Source: JBFLVN01 sp040758475
GTDB taxonomy: Bacteria > JAGRBM01
Direction: 5' to 3'
Assembly: GCA_040758475.1 (NCBI GenBank)
Contig: JBFLVN010000072.1
Location: 1-14,465, forward strand
DNA: 14,465 nt
Shown: positions 6,654 to 13,937 of the stretch, piece by piece
How the letters are laid out: the number at the start of each line of letters is the position of its first letter
Position numbering within the stretch: position 1 is the first letter of the stretch
Notes under the pieces: generated by a model
The model's database searches: none
Told to the model about the DNA's origin: nothing
Seen by the model: only the letters and a program-made list of their open reading frames with translations
Program-made: the position numbers and the translations under genes

Positions 6654-9017
6654 TTACCGCTCCACGAGGGGCGGCTGGGGCCAGTTGCTAAGAATGCTCT
6701 CCCCGGGGTGCTGGACGTTGAAGAAGATGGCGCTCATGTCCGAATTGAAGGCCGGACCCGTGGCTTCCGAATCGGAAGGTCCCACGGCGATCCGGAAACC
6801 TTTCCCGTAACTCGCGTTGACGATGCCGTCCTCCCCGTTCTTGTGGGCCGGGTTCAAATCCAGGTAGTAGAGGGCATCGCCCCGGCCGCTTCCATCTCCG
6901 ATGGAATTCGTGCGGCCATAGTTCCCGTCCGTTCCGAACCACACGCCTCCTTCCCGGTCGATCATGATGTTATCGATGCAGGTGGCGTCGAAATCCCCGG
7001 TCCCCTGAACGCCGTCCCAGACCTGCCAGAAAGTAAACTGGCCGGAGCCCGCGGGGTTCGCGGAATTTTCCTCTTCCAACAGGAACATGACCCCATCGGC
7101 TTCGTCCCTGTCGCAACGCTCGTCGTCCACGTTCTCGCAAGGGGGAGTGCTCGAGTCGATAGTGGCCGTCACGACCCCATCGCCGTTCAAGGCCGTATTG
7201 CCCGTGTGGTTCGTGAAAGCGATGTAGAGCCGCTGGTCGATGGGGTTCCATTCGACGTCCTCGGGGCGGTTCAACTCCCGCACGCCGATCTTGGCGGAAG
7301 CGGTAAAGAGCGCGGAGAGGATATCGTTGTCGTCCACAAAGGCGCCGATGCCGTTGTAGTCGTTGTCCTGGAGCGCCTGCCCCACGTTCTGGCTCCCCGT
7401 GCCGCCGGGGGCCGTCGTCTGGTTGGGGGGCGTGTCCGTGCTCGTGGTGCTCAGTTCAATCCAGCGGCCCGTTCCCCGCTCGCTTTCCGTGGGCGTATCG
7501 CCGCCGTCGATCGTAATGCCCGTGTCGTTGTCCAGGTCCTCGAAGTGGGCCACGAAGAGGGTTCCCGTATCCAGAAGAGCGCGGATTTCCTTGCGGGTCA
7601 TGCCGGCCGTGTAGGGATCGGCGCTCACCCACTTGAAGATTCTTCCGTTGCGGCGGTCGTCACCCGCATAAACAACCATCTTCTGCCCAGGAATGAGCCG
7701 CCAGCGGGCATCCACCACGATGGCCGCGTTTTCCCAGCGCGAGCGGCCAAGAACGCCGAGCTTGCGGTGCCCCACGCCGTCCGCCGTGTCGTAGTAATTG
7801 GCCGGGTCCACGCCTGGGTCGATTTCAGCCAGGAAACCCATCGTGTCCCGCTCGTGGCGGGCATTCACGTCCGTGCTCCTCCCGAACCGGGCGTTGATCG
7901 AGGTGTCGGAAGCAAACGGCGGGCTGATCCCTTCTCCAGTATCGAAACCCTGGCCTGTCACGAACGACCAGTTGCTGTTGTTCCAGGTGGCTTCGAGATC
8001 GCCGTAATAATCCTGCACGTTCTCCTCCGCGGAAATGATTGTCCCCCAGGGCGTCTGGCCGCCCGAACAATCTCCCGCGATGCCAGCCACCACGCCCGCG
8101 GGAAGGTTGGTCCCGGCGTCGTCGTGGTCGAGGGCGTTGAGGGCAAAGCCGGTCACCCGCAAGAGGGTGTTACTGGTCGCGTCGTAGCGCTGGGCCTTTT
8201 CATCCTGGACGAGCTTGTATTCGCCCGTCAGGGGATCGCGCTTCACCTTGAACCAGCTCCCGCCCACGTGGCGCTTGAATTCGTCGATGTAGGCGTTTAC
8301 GGCCGGCTGGTCCCAATTCGCGTTGCTCGTCACGTCGAAATCCAGGATTCCCGCCGCTTCCATCCACTGGGCGAGAGTCAGGAACTGGGAACCGGCCACG
8401 GGAGCCGCGCCCACCTGGGGCTGGTCGGTAGCCGCGCTTTTATCGGAAACGTACTCGTGGTTGGTCCACACCCACCCCTCGTCGGGCGAGCCGTTGAACT
8501 GGGGGGCGCTCCGCACCACCGGGTCGGCGTCGCCGCTCCAATCGCTGTTCCAGCCCTTGCCGAAATAGGCGATGTAGTCGTTGTTCGCCCCGTAGACGGG
8601 GGCGTCGGCCGTGTTGTCGTGGCGAAGAGGATCGAACCACTTGGCCACCACGTTGTAGGCAAGGCCGTCGGCCACGTGGACGTTGTCGCCGTCCTCGTCG
8701 CCCGCCACGCCCGCGCTGCTGATGGGAAAGTCGTTGGGCAAGGGGAATTCAACGCCTTCGGGGAGATCGTCCCGGGCATAGGCGTCCACGAGGGCCTTCA
8801 CGTAGTCGGGAATGTTGGTGGCACCGGTCTCTCCGGCGTCCTCCAGCCGGATAGCCGCCATGCCGGAGAGAGGCGCCGTCTCCGGCGCGGCGATGGCCGG
8901 GACGTTCCCCGTACTGTCCGTGCCGCAGGCCAGGAACAGGCCGAACGTTCCCATGGCGAGAACGGCCGAAAGTCCGAAAATCTTGTACCGGAGCCGCAGG
9001 TTCTTCAAAGAACTCAT
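6654..9017 (-). CDS. phoX: PhoX-type (DUF839) alkaline phosphatase, probable lipoprotein
   Basis: The 787-residue product matches PhoX, the Fe/Ca-dependent beta-propeller phosphatase that releases phosphate from phosphoesters outside the cytoplasm. Seen in order: GDCSGGQTPWGTIISAEEN at 315-333 (with the conserved Cys, C317), RWEN at 427-430, NRPED at 583-587 and NVQHPG at 767-772. The N-terminus MSSLKNLRLRYK plus a hydrophobic run ending LFLACG (C31) looks like a Sec signal with a near-lipobox. There is no twin-arginine motif, although characterised PhoX enzymes use Tat. I chose the ATG at 9017 (AAGGGG about 11 nt upstream). An in-frame TTG at 9053 adds 12 residues that do not fit a signal peptide and has no ribosome binding site. 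It follows the oxyanion-binding protein gene by 157 bp, a gap holding an 11-bp-period direct repeat. Other DUF839 proteins exist, so phosphatase activity is probable, not proven. Confidence 0.9.
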   Translation of the reverse strand: MSSLKNLRLRYKIFGLSAVLAMGTFGLFLACGTDSTGNVPAIAAPETAPLSGMAAIRLEDAGETGATNIPDYVKALVDAYARDDLPEGVEFPLPNDFPISSAGVAGDEDGDNVHVADGLAYNVVAKWFDPLRHDNTADAPVYGANNDYIAYFGKGWNSDWSGDADPVVRSAPQFNGSPDEGWVWTNHEYVSDKSAATDQPQVGAAPVAGSQFLTLAQWMEAAGILDFDVTSNANWDQPAVNAYIDEFKRHVGGSWFKVKRDPLTGEYKLVQDEKAQRYDATSNTLLRVTGFALNALDHDDAGTNLPAGVVAGIAGDCSGGQTPWGTIISAEENVQDYYGDLEATWNNSNWSFVTGQGFDTGEGISPPFASDTSINARFGRSTDVNARHERDTMGFLAEIDPGVDPANYYDTADGVGHRKLGVLGRSRWENAAIVVDARWRLIPGQKMVVYAGDDRRNGRIFKWVSADPYTAGMTRKEIRALLDTGTLFVAHFEDLDNDTGITIDGGDTPTESERGTGRWIELSTTSTDTPPNQTTAPGGTGSQNVGQALQDNDYNGIGAFVDDNDILSALFTASAKIGVRELNRPEDVEWNPIDQRLYIAFTNHTGNTALNGDGVVTATIDSSTPPCENVDDERCDRDEADGVMFLLEEENSANPAGSGQFTFWQVWDGVQGTGDFDATCIDNIMIDREGGVWFGTDGNYGRTNSIGDGSGRGDALYYLDLNPAHKNGEDGIVNASYGKGFRIAVGPSDSEATGPAFNSDMSAIFFNVQHPGESILSNWPQPPLVER

Positions 9018-9096
9018 GTTGGGGTACCCCTTGGCCGCGGAGCAGCGGCGCAAGAGGAGCTTTAGTCTTTGAGATTTTCGGGGTTGCGCGTTTTTT

Positions 9097-9115
9097 GTGA
9101 AGGACTCGTGAAGGA
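9097..9115 (-). promoter_or_regulatory. 11-bp-period direct repeat upstream of phoX, Pho-box-like geometry
   Basis: On the minus strand TCCTTCAC-GAG-TCCTTCAC is a perfect 8-bp direct repeat with an 11-bp period, ending about 80 bp before the phoX start codon. PhoB/PhoP-type regulators bind direct repeats with this 11-bp spacing. The bases match the E. coli half-site CTGTCAT only at 4 of 7 positions, so the operator role is inferred from geometry and context. Confidence 0.35.
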
Positions 9116-9174
9116 GGGATTGTTACCAAAACGCAAAAAATCACCCCTGCTCCGGCAAGAGAGAGACAGATATT

Positions 9175-10131
9175 TTAACGCGCGGCTTGCTTCCTCACGC
9201 TTTCCGGAACGCTCCCTGCGAAAAGGTATTTATCATCCCGGACGACGCCAAAGCCATGCTTTTCCAAAATCGCGCGGCCTTTTTCCGATAGAAGGAGCGA
9301 GAGGAAACCTTCGGCCTCCTTGGGCAGCTTGGTGGCGCTCCCCACGGAAGCGCCGTAAAGGACCGGCCCGCCTTTTTTCGCGATCGTCTCCCCGGGGTTC
9401 TTGCCCGTGATCTCGACGCTCACCTTGGCGTATTCCTCCGTCCGGTTCGGATCGCCCAGGTTCACTTCCGGCGGAAGTTCGACGAACAGGAGACCCGCTT
9501 CCTTGGCCGTGGCGCCGTAGACGAAGGCGTAATCGAAAGCGCCCGTCTCCAGGGGCGCGATGAGTTCGGCCACGTCGGAGCGCAGGTTGCGCTCTCCTAC
9601 TTTGGCCAGAACGCTCTTCTCGATCCCGCCGCCGCCCGGCAGAAGATCGGCGAGCTTCAACGCCATGAGGGTCCGGTATCCCACAGGGACGGTCTTGGGA
9701 TTGGCCATCCCGATCCGGACGTCTTCCTTCAAGAGGACTTGCGCCCAATTCTTTCTATCGATCCCCTTCGATCCCAGAGCGCTTTCGTGGTAGGCGAGAA
9801 CGACGCGCTCGGTGGCGAACCGGACGTGGTAGGAACACCACTTGGGTTCGAGAAGATCGCCAAAGAGGGATTCATCGGCCAGCACGATCACGTCGGCCGG
9901 CTGCTGGAGATCGAGGGCCTTGCGGGCCAGGGCCGTGCTCCCGCCGCTCTGGATGGTGACTTCCAATCCCGGATTCTGCTTCCTGTAAAGGGCCGCCAAT
10001 TCATCCATCGTGCTACGCATGCTGGCGGCGGTGAGGACGGCGAGCTTCTTATCCTCGGCCCGGGCCGTTCCCCCGAACAGCCCGGCCAGAGAGATCGCCG
10101 CCAGAATCCATCCAATCCGTTTCATGACCAT
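9175..10131 (-). CDS. WtpA/ModA-type oxyanion (molybdate/tungstate-like) periplasmic binding protein
   Basis: This 318-residue exported protein resembles the solute-binding component of molybdate/tungstate ABC importers, closest in motif order to WtpA. A Sec signal peptide ends near TARA|ED (25/26). The mature part has LTAASMRSTMDELAALY, a GGSTALARKALDLQQPADVI segment (64-82), NWAQVLLKEDVRIGMANP (128-145), GYRTLMALKLADL (from 151), FDYAFVYGATAKEAGLLFVE, ELPPEVNLGDP and GGPVLYGASV. The archaeal-type motif NPNDDPCGYR reads NPKTVPVGYR here, so an Asp expected near the anion is Val148. No permease or ABC ATPase gene is adjacent. The neighbours are an anion porin (19 bp upstream) and phoX (157 bp downstream). 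Its ligand may therefore be molybdate, tungstate or another oxyanion. The start at 10131 has GAGG 10 nt upstream; the ATG at 10125 with AAGGGG is almost as good. Confidence 0.88.
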   Translation of the reverse strand: MVMKRIGWILAAISLAGLFGGTARAEDKKLAVLTAASMRSTMDELAALYRKQNPGLEVTIQSGGSTALARKALDLQQPADVIVLADESLFGDLLEPKWCSYHVRFATERVVLAYHESALGSKGIDRKNWAQVLLKEDVRIGMANPKTVPVGYRTLMALKLADLLPGGGGIEKSVLAKVGERNLRSDVAELIAPLETGAFDYAFVYGATAKEAGLLFVELPPEVNLGDPNRTEEYAKVSVEITGKNPGETIAKKGGPVLYGASVGSATKLPKEAEGFLSLLLSEKGRAILEKHGFGVVRDDKYLFAGSVPESVRKQAAR

Positions 10132-10150
10132 TCCCCTTTTCCCTCAGGCC

Positions 10151-11515
10151 TTAGATTTCCACCTGGAACCGCCAGAGGAAGGCGTCGAGTTCGCCGGGAA
10201 GGCGGATCGGGGCGCCCAGCGTCGTAGCGGCCGTGGAAAGAGACGCCGTCGTCTTTTTTACTTCCGCGTGAAGGTAATCGAAGCGCATGAGGAAATTGGC
10301 GTTCCAGTACCAATTAAACCCGGCGCTCCAGTCGTCCCCCACGCCGCCGCGGATGGCCGCGTCGTTCAGGTTGAGATGGGAGTACCGGGCCTTTACTTCC
10401 CAGGCTCCCCAGCCACCGCCCTGGAAGAGCGTGTTCTTGGGCCTCACCCGTCCCCAAATTCCCTTGGAGTAGGGCCGTGATTCGCCCGTGAGGAAATAAC
10501 CGGCCTGCACGTAATAGCCCCAGAAAAGGCAATCGTCGCTCGCGGCCGCGCAACTCGAACCCGAACCGGTCCGATGAACGGTGTTGGCGATGTACTCGGC
10601 TGAAAGGTGCGCCCCCGCGAAGCCCACAGCCACCTCGAAATCGTAGACGTGGGTATTCTCTACGGCCGAAAGGCTTCCCGTACTCATGGTCGTCCCGGAA
10701 ATGGCATTACCCGTAATGGCAGGAACAGCGGTAGTGTCCGAATTAGCCACGGAGAATATTCCGATCTCGGGGCGGGTCGAGTAGGTCACTTTGTTCTGGT
10801 TGGCTTCCCGGTAACTGAAGCCCGCGCCCAAGTGGACGAGCGTCTCGCCCTTGTTTTCCAGAATGGGGGCGAACGTCAGGCGCGTGGTCCAGGAGAACTT
10901 GGAATCGTTGGCTTCGGCCGTGTCGTTTCCGAAGCGGGCGTCCGAATCCACGTCCTTGAAGACGCCCGTGGCCGCGCTCATCTTGTCGCCTTCCAGAATG
11001 TCCGTAGCCGATAAGAGAAACCCCACGTTGCGCGAGGGGATGAAGATGTTCGGAAGAGCCCGTTCGGAAAACGTGATGTAGTTGTCGCTCGTAATTTCTT
11101 CGAGGCTGATGGGCTCCTTGATGTGCCCCGCCCGGAGGCTCGACCCCGCCGGACCGCCCGTGAGCCCCAGGTAGGCGTCCACCACTTCGGCCCCGGCGTT
11201 CCCGAACTCGATTTCGATCTTGAACTCGGCATGCTCGTAGAGGGTCCCGTCCGTCTGGAGCCGCAGGCGCCGGAAACCCCAGGTATCCAGCACAGGCTGT
11301 CCGCCGTTGGAGGCTTCCATCTCGTCGTTGGCCGAGACGATGTTGGCGTCGAACTGGGCCCGCCCCCCCACGTGGACCTTGGCCACCCCTTCGGCCTCGA
11401 ACTGGAGGCCGTCCTTCCAGGTGGTCTTGATGTCCTCGGCGCGGAGATCTCCCGCGATGAGAAGAAAAACGCCGATGGCAAACAGAATCCGGGAAATCCG
11501 ATTTCTTCGGCTCAT
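10151..11515 (-). CDS. OprP/OprO-like (phosphate-selective) outer-membrane porin
   Basis: The 454-residue product has a Sec signal peptide (basic start MSRRNRISR, hydrophobic core, probable cleavage LRA|ED at 26/27) followed by amphipathic beta-strands typical of porins. The motifs fit the OprO/OprP family: VGGRAQFDANIVSAND, WGFRRLRLQTDGTLYEHAEF, KIEIEFGNAGAEVVDAYLGL, SLRAGHIKEPISLEE and SERALPNIFIPSRNVGFLL, with a C-terminal strand ending LDAFLWRFQVEI. Family members form trimeric channels that favour anions such as phosphate, polyphosphate or arsenate. The basic residues that set anion choice cannot be placed confidently by eye. AAGGAG lies 9 nt before the ATG. It sits 34 bp after the second ATPase gene and 19 bp before the oxyanion-binding protein gene, which suggests co-transcription and anion delivery across the outer membrane. 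Confidence 0.9.
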   Translation of the reverse strand: MSRRNRISRILFAIGVFLLIAGDLRAEDIKTTWKDGLQFEAEGVAKVHVGGRAQFDANIVSANDEMEASNGGQPVLDTWGFRRLRLQTDGTLYEHAEFKIEIEFGNAGAEVVDAYLGLTGGPAGSSLRAGHIKEPISLEEITSDNYITFSERALPNIFIPSRNVGFLLSATDILEGDKMSAATGVFKDVDSDARFGNDTAEANDSKFSWTTRLTFAPILENKGETLVHLGAGFSYREANQNKVTYSTRPEIGIFSVANSDTTAVPAITGNAISGTTMSTGSLSAVENTHVYDFEVAVGFAGAHLSAEYIANTVHRTGSGSSCAAASDDCLFWGYYVQAGYFLTGESRPYSKGIWGRVRPKNTLFQGGGWGAWEVKARYSHLNLNDAAIRGGVGDDWSAGFNWYWNANFLMRFDYLHAEVKKTTASLSTAATTLGAPIRLPGELDAFLWRFQVEI

Positions 11516-11549
11516 CTTCTTGCTCTCCTTGAGGATAGGGAAACGGGAA

Positions 11550-12716
11550 CTAATTCTGGAAAAGATGGCTGTTGATGAGTTCCAGGCCCGCCGGGTCGTG
11601 GATGTCCTGGTCGAAGATGGGCACGCGGACGACGAATTGATCGGACGAGAGGAGATCGGAGAGGCCAGTCATCTTCTTTTCTTCCACTTCGGCCAGGGTT
11701 TCGAGATTGAGGAAATTGGTCCCGAGCCGGTCCACAAGGGAAGCCCACTCACGCCCCAGGGCGGGGTCGCCTTCGATCTTCCCAAGGAGCCGGGCCTTGG
11801 TTTCGGGGTTCGTGAACGTCTCCCGGGCTTTTTCCAAATCCTCCGCCGTCCCCGGGGCGTGGCCGTGGACGCGGTTGAAAACAAAACCGCCGAAGGGGAT
11901 TTTCGCCTCCATCAAACGCTGGTGGAAGTAGCGCGTTTCCGAAAGAGCCAAGGGCGTGGGGGCGGTAACGAGGAAGAAAACCGTTTTCTCGCTCGCTAAT
12001 AGCTCGTTCGTCGCGCGGGCCCGCTGGCGGAAGCCTTCGTAGTAGGTCTCCATGGAGCGGACGAATTCGCCGATGTCCTGAATGACGTTCTTGCCGATGA
12101 TGGGCTCCAGAATCCGGAATACGGCGGCCGTCCCCATCTTGAGGAGCTGGATGCCTCCACGCCGGCCCGAGTCCAGAAACACCTTGACGAAAGCGCCGTC
12201 TTCCAAAAACTGGAAGAGCTTCCGGGGTGCTTCCAGGAAATCGAGGGCGTGCTTGGTGGGCGGCGTATCGAGAACAATTAAATCGTACTTCCCCTGGGAA
12301 TGGAGGTAGTGGAGGCGCTCCATGGCCATGAATTCCTGGGCGCCCACGAGGTTGTCGGAGATGTACTGGTACATCCGGTTCTGAAGAATGCGCCCCAAAG
12401 TCCCCTCGTCGGGGGCGTAACGGCGCATGACCGAATCCCACTCGGCCTTCACGTCGAGCATCATGGCGTCGAGTTCACCCTCGAACTTGCCGCCGAGCTT
12501 CTCTTTCGGAACCCGCTGCACGTCGCTCTCGAAGCGTTCGAGCCCCAGAGCGTTGGCCAGGCGCCTCGCCGGGTCGATCGTGAGGACGAGTACTTTGCGC
12601 CCCCGCCGGGCTTCCGCCAGGGCGATGGCCGCCGAGACGGTCGTCTTCCCGACGCCGCCCGGCCCGGAACAAACCACGATGTTCCGGCCGCCGACCCATT
12701 CGCGGGGGTTTTTCAC
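11550..12716 (-). CDS. ArsA/Get3-like ATPase, second of a pair (resembles mycobacterial Rv3680/BagB)
   Basis: This 388-residue cytosolic P-loop ATPase belongs to the SIMIBI-class ArsA/Get3 family. It shows the deviant Walker A GPGGVGKTT at 18-26, switch I DPARRL at 48-53, the ELDAMMLDVKAEWDSV segment near 81-96, AQEFMAMERL at 126-135 and switch II LDTPPTKHALDFLEAP from 149. These match my recollection of Rv3680 of M. tuberculosis segment by segment (LTIDPA, RLAQALG, AMMLDM, QEYMAMEKL, DTPPS, ALDFLDAP). The only cysteine is C16, so the arsenite-binding Cys triad of ArsA and the zinc CxxC of eukaryotic Get3 are both absent. The start is GTG, sharing GTGA with the stop of the first ATPase gene, with GGAGG 6 nt upstream. 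The overlap implies co-translation and probably a heteromeric complex. Client or substrate is unknown. Confidence 0.92.
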   Translation of the reverse strand: MKNPREWVGGRNIVVCSGPGGVGKTTVSAAIALAEARRGRKVLVLTIDPARRLANALGLERFESDVQRVPKEKLGGKFEGELDAMMLDVKAEWDSVMRRYAPDEGTLGRILQNRMYQYISDNLVGAQEFMAMERLHYLHSQGKYDLIVLDTPPTKHALDFLEAPRKLFQFLEDGAFVKVFLDSGRRGGIQLLKMGTAAVFRILEPIIGKNVIQDIGEFVRSMETYYEGFRQRARATNELLASEKTVFFLVTAPTPLALSETRYFHQRLMEAKIPFGGFVFNRVHGHAPGTAEDLEKARETFTNPETKARLLGKIEGDPALGREWASLVDRLGTNFLNLETLAEVEEKKMTGLSDLLSSDQFVVRVPIFDQDIHDPAGLELINSHLFQN

Positions 12717-13705
12717 AAAGGCCTCCCGAGTTCGGTTTCGAGGGAAAGGCTGATCCCTTCCACGGCGGTCTTGGCGTAGCTCTTGGCATAGACGAACGGG
12801 AGGCGGACCGTGGTGAGGCCGAGGGCCGCCAGTTTGTCCAAATAACTCGCCGCCTGGGCGTGGCGCGCCGATTGGGAAATGCCCGCGCGGACGAGGGCCT
12901 GCGTGATCCCGGGGCGGCCCACTTGCCGGTCCAGGTGCTCGCGCTCGGAAGTCTTGCCCGAAAGTTTTTCGAAGAGCGGCCGCGCTTCCGGGTGGAAGGG
13001 CGCCGGAGGAATCTGGTTTACGAGGAGGAATCCCGGCGGAAGGTGCATCTTGTCACGCAGGGCCGCCACGAGTTCGCAGGTCTCGGCGTAGGGAAGCTCT
13101 TCGGGGATCGTCGCCACGTGGTAGGCCGTGTTCCCGGGATCGGCGAAATAATCACGCATCTTGGCGGCGTAGTGGGCGATGGGCCCCGTGCCGCCCACGG
13201 CTTTGCGCGTCGATTCGGGAAGCTGCCAGAGGGAGACGCCGTGCCCCGTGGCGGGGGAATCGATGATCATGAGGTCGTAGTCGGGGCTCCGGCCGTCCAT
13301 GGCCTGTCCCATGTCCCAGATCTTCCCGAGCACGACGAACTCCCGGAACCCCGGCATGCTCTGGACCCAGTGGCGGAGAAAGGACTTTTTAAAGATCGCG
13401 TCGTAGACCGCCTGGAAGCGGACGAACCGGAGGACGTATTCCTCCATGGAGTGGTCGGGGTCCACGTTCTTGGCGTAGAGGCTGGGGTACACCTCGACTT
13501 CGCGGTATCCCACAGGGGGGATCTCGAAGAGCTGGCTCATCCGCTCTTTGGTATCGGTTTCGAGAATCACCGCCCGGCGGCCGTGGCGGGCGGCGATGAG
13601 GCCGAGCGCCGCGCAAAGGGTACTTTTCCCAACGCCCCCCTTCCCCGTAACGACGTGGATGCGGCGGGAGAGAAACCAGTCGAGGCGTGTCTTTGGATCG
13701 GCCAT
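12713..13705 (-). CDS. ArsA/Get3-like ATPase, first of a pair (resembles mycobacterial Rv3679/BagA)
   Basis: This 330-residue P-loop ATPase has a deviant Walker A GKGGVGKS at 21-28 and a Walker B/switch II segment IIDSPATGHGVSLWQLP around D149. Where ArsA and Get3 carry DPAHS it reads ETDTKERMSQLFEIPPVGYR (49-68), as in the Rv3679-type partner (recalled as EGRQGIAQLFDVPP). It also has PGFREFVVLGKIWDM and a helical ending (YAKSYAKTAVEGISLSLE). No metalloid Cys triad is present; the few cysteines are scattered. I chose the ATG at 13705 because homology begins just after it. The frame stays open upstream to 13921 but that part is proline-rich and unlike the family. No Shine-Dalgarno is evident before this ATG, in contrast to its neighbours, so the start could be leaderless or wrong. 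A stem-loop-rich leader precedes it and the gene overlaps the second ATPase gene by 4 bp. Confidence 0.9.
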   Translation of the reverse strand: MADPKTRLDWFLSRRIHVVTGKGGVGKSTLCAALGLIAARHGRRAVILETDTKERMSQLFEIPPVGYREVEVYPSLYAKNVDPDHSMEEYVLRFVRFQAVYDAIFKKSFLRHWVQSMPGFREFVVLGKIWDMGQAMDGRSPDYDLMIIDSPATGHGVSLWQLPESTRKAVGGTGPIAHYAAKMRDYFADPGNTAYHVATIPEELPYAETCELVAALRDKMHLPPGFLLVNQIPPAPFHPEARPLFEKLSGKTSEREHLDRQVGRPGITQALVRAGISQSARHAQAASYLDKLAALGLTTVRLPFVYAKSYAKTAVEGISLSLETELGRPL

Positions 13706-13753
13706 GTGCGTCAGTGGATTCGGGAAGGGTCCAGACCCGGGGGAAGGACCAAC

Positions 13754-13793
13754 GGGGGGCTCAAAGGGCGGAAAAGGCCCTGCCGAGCCCCCC
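13754..13793 (-). repeat. large two-part stem-loop in the leader of the first ATPase gene
   Basis: GGGGGGCTC (13754-13762) pairs with GAGCCCCCC (13785-13793) and, after a small internal loop, AGGGC (13765-13769) pairs with GCCCT (13777-13781) around a 7-nt loop. It ends 49 bp upstream of the ATPase start codon. No T-tract follows on either strand, so it is a leader structure rather than a terminator. Confidence 0.6.
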
Positions 13794-13824
13794 TCCCTCA
13801 AGCACCCAAGCGGGCGCGCCCAAA

Positions 13825-13854
13825 ACCCTACGGCCTCATTGACGCCAAAGTCAA
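13825..13854 (-). promoter_or_regulatory. candidate sigma-70 promoter with overlapping TTGAC inverted repeat
   Basis: On the minus strand TTGACT (5 of 6 to the -35 consensus) is followed after 18 bp by TAGGGT (a weak -10). The -35 box is one arm of the inverted repeat TTGAC-TTTGGC-GTCAA (13839-13854), a possible operator. A 10-bp palindrome GGGCGCGCCC (13812-13821) lies at the expected transcription start. It is placed to drive the ATPase-porin-binding-protein run, about 110 bp ahead of the first ATPase. Confidence 0.35.
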
Positions 13855-13858
13855 CGGG

Positions 13859-13894
13859 AGAGAGAGGGTTAATCCTGCCGCAAACCCTCTTTCT
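13859..13894. repeat. 12-bp inverted repeat between comEC-like gene and ATPase promoter
   Basis: AGAGAGAGGGTT and AACCCTCTTTCT pair over 12 bp (one G-U) around a 12-nt loop. It lies between the comEC-like stop codon and the candidate -35 box. There is no adjacent T-tract. It could be a binding site or a transcript-end structure. Confidence 0.45.
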
Positions 13895-13906
13895 GGATCG
13901 GCTCTT

Positions 13907-13932
13907 CCCCTCCCCCAGCATTGGGGGAGGGG
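13907..13932 (-). terminator. GC-rich hairpin just after the comEC-like gene
   Basis: CCCCTCCCCCA and TGGGGGAGGGG form a perfect 11-bp stem with a 4-nt loop, starting 5 bp after the comEC-like stop codon on the minus strand. The position fits a terminator, but no T-tract follows (GAAGAGCC), so termination, if any, would be non-canonical. Confidence 0.4.
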
Positions 13933-13937
13933 GGGAT

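Noticed and set aside
9018..9053. Upstream TTG start for phoX that would add an RR pair at the N-terminus
   Set aside because: The RR is followed by CSAAKGYP rather than a hydrophobic core, no Shine-Dalgarno precedes it, and ATG 9017 gives a normal signal peptide.
6708..9065. Plus-strand open frame of 785 codons opposite phoX
   Set aside because: It mirrors the phoX gene almost end to end, shows no known motifs, and is expected from GC-rich codon use on the opposite strand.
9175..10131. Complete molybdate ABC transporter operon
   Set aside because: Only the binding protein is present; neighbouring genes are a porin and phoX, not permease or ATPase.
11550..13705. Arsenic resistance operon
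   Set aside because: ArsA-like ATPases are present, but the metalloid cysteines are absent and no arsB, arsC, arsD or arsR is in the window.
13706..13921. 72-residue N-terminal extension of the first ATPase
   Set aside because: The added part is proline/glycine-rich, unlike family members, and overlaps the promoter and stem-loop region.
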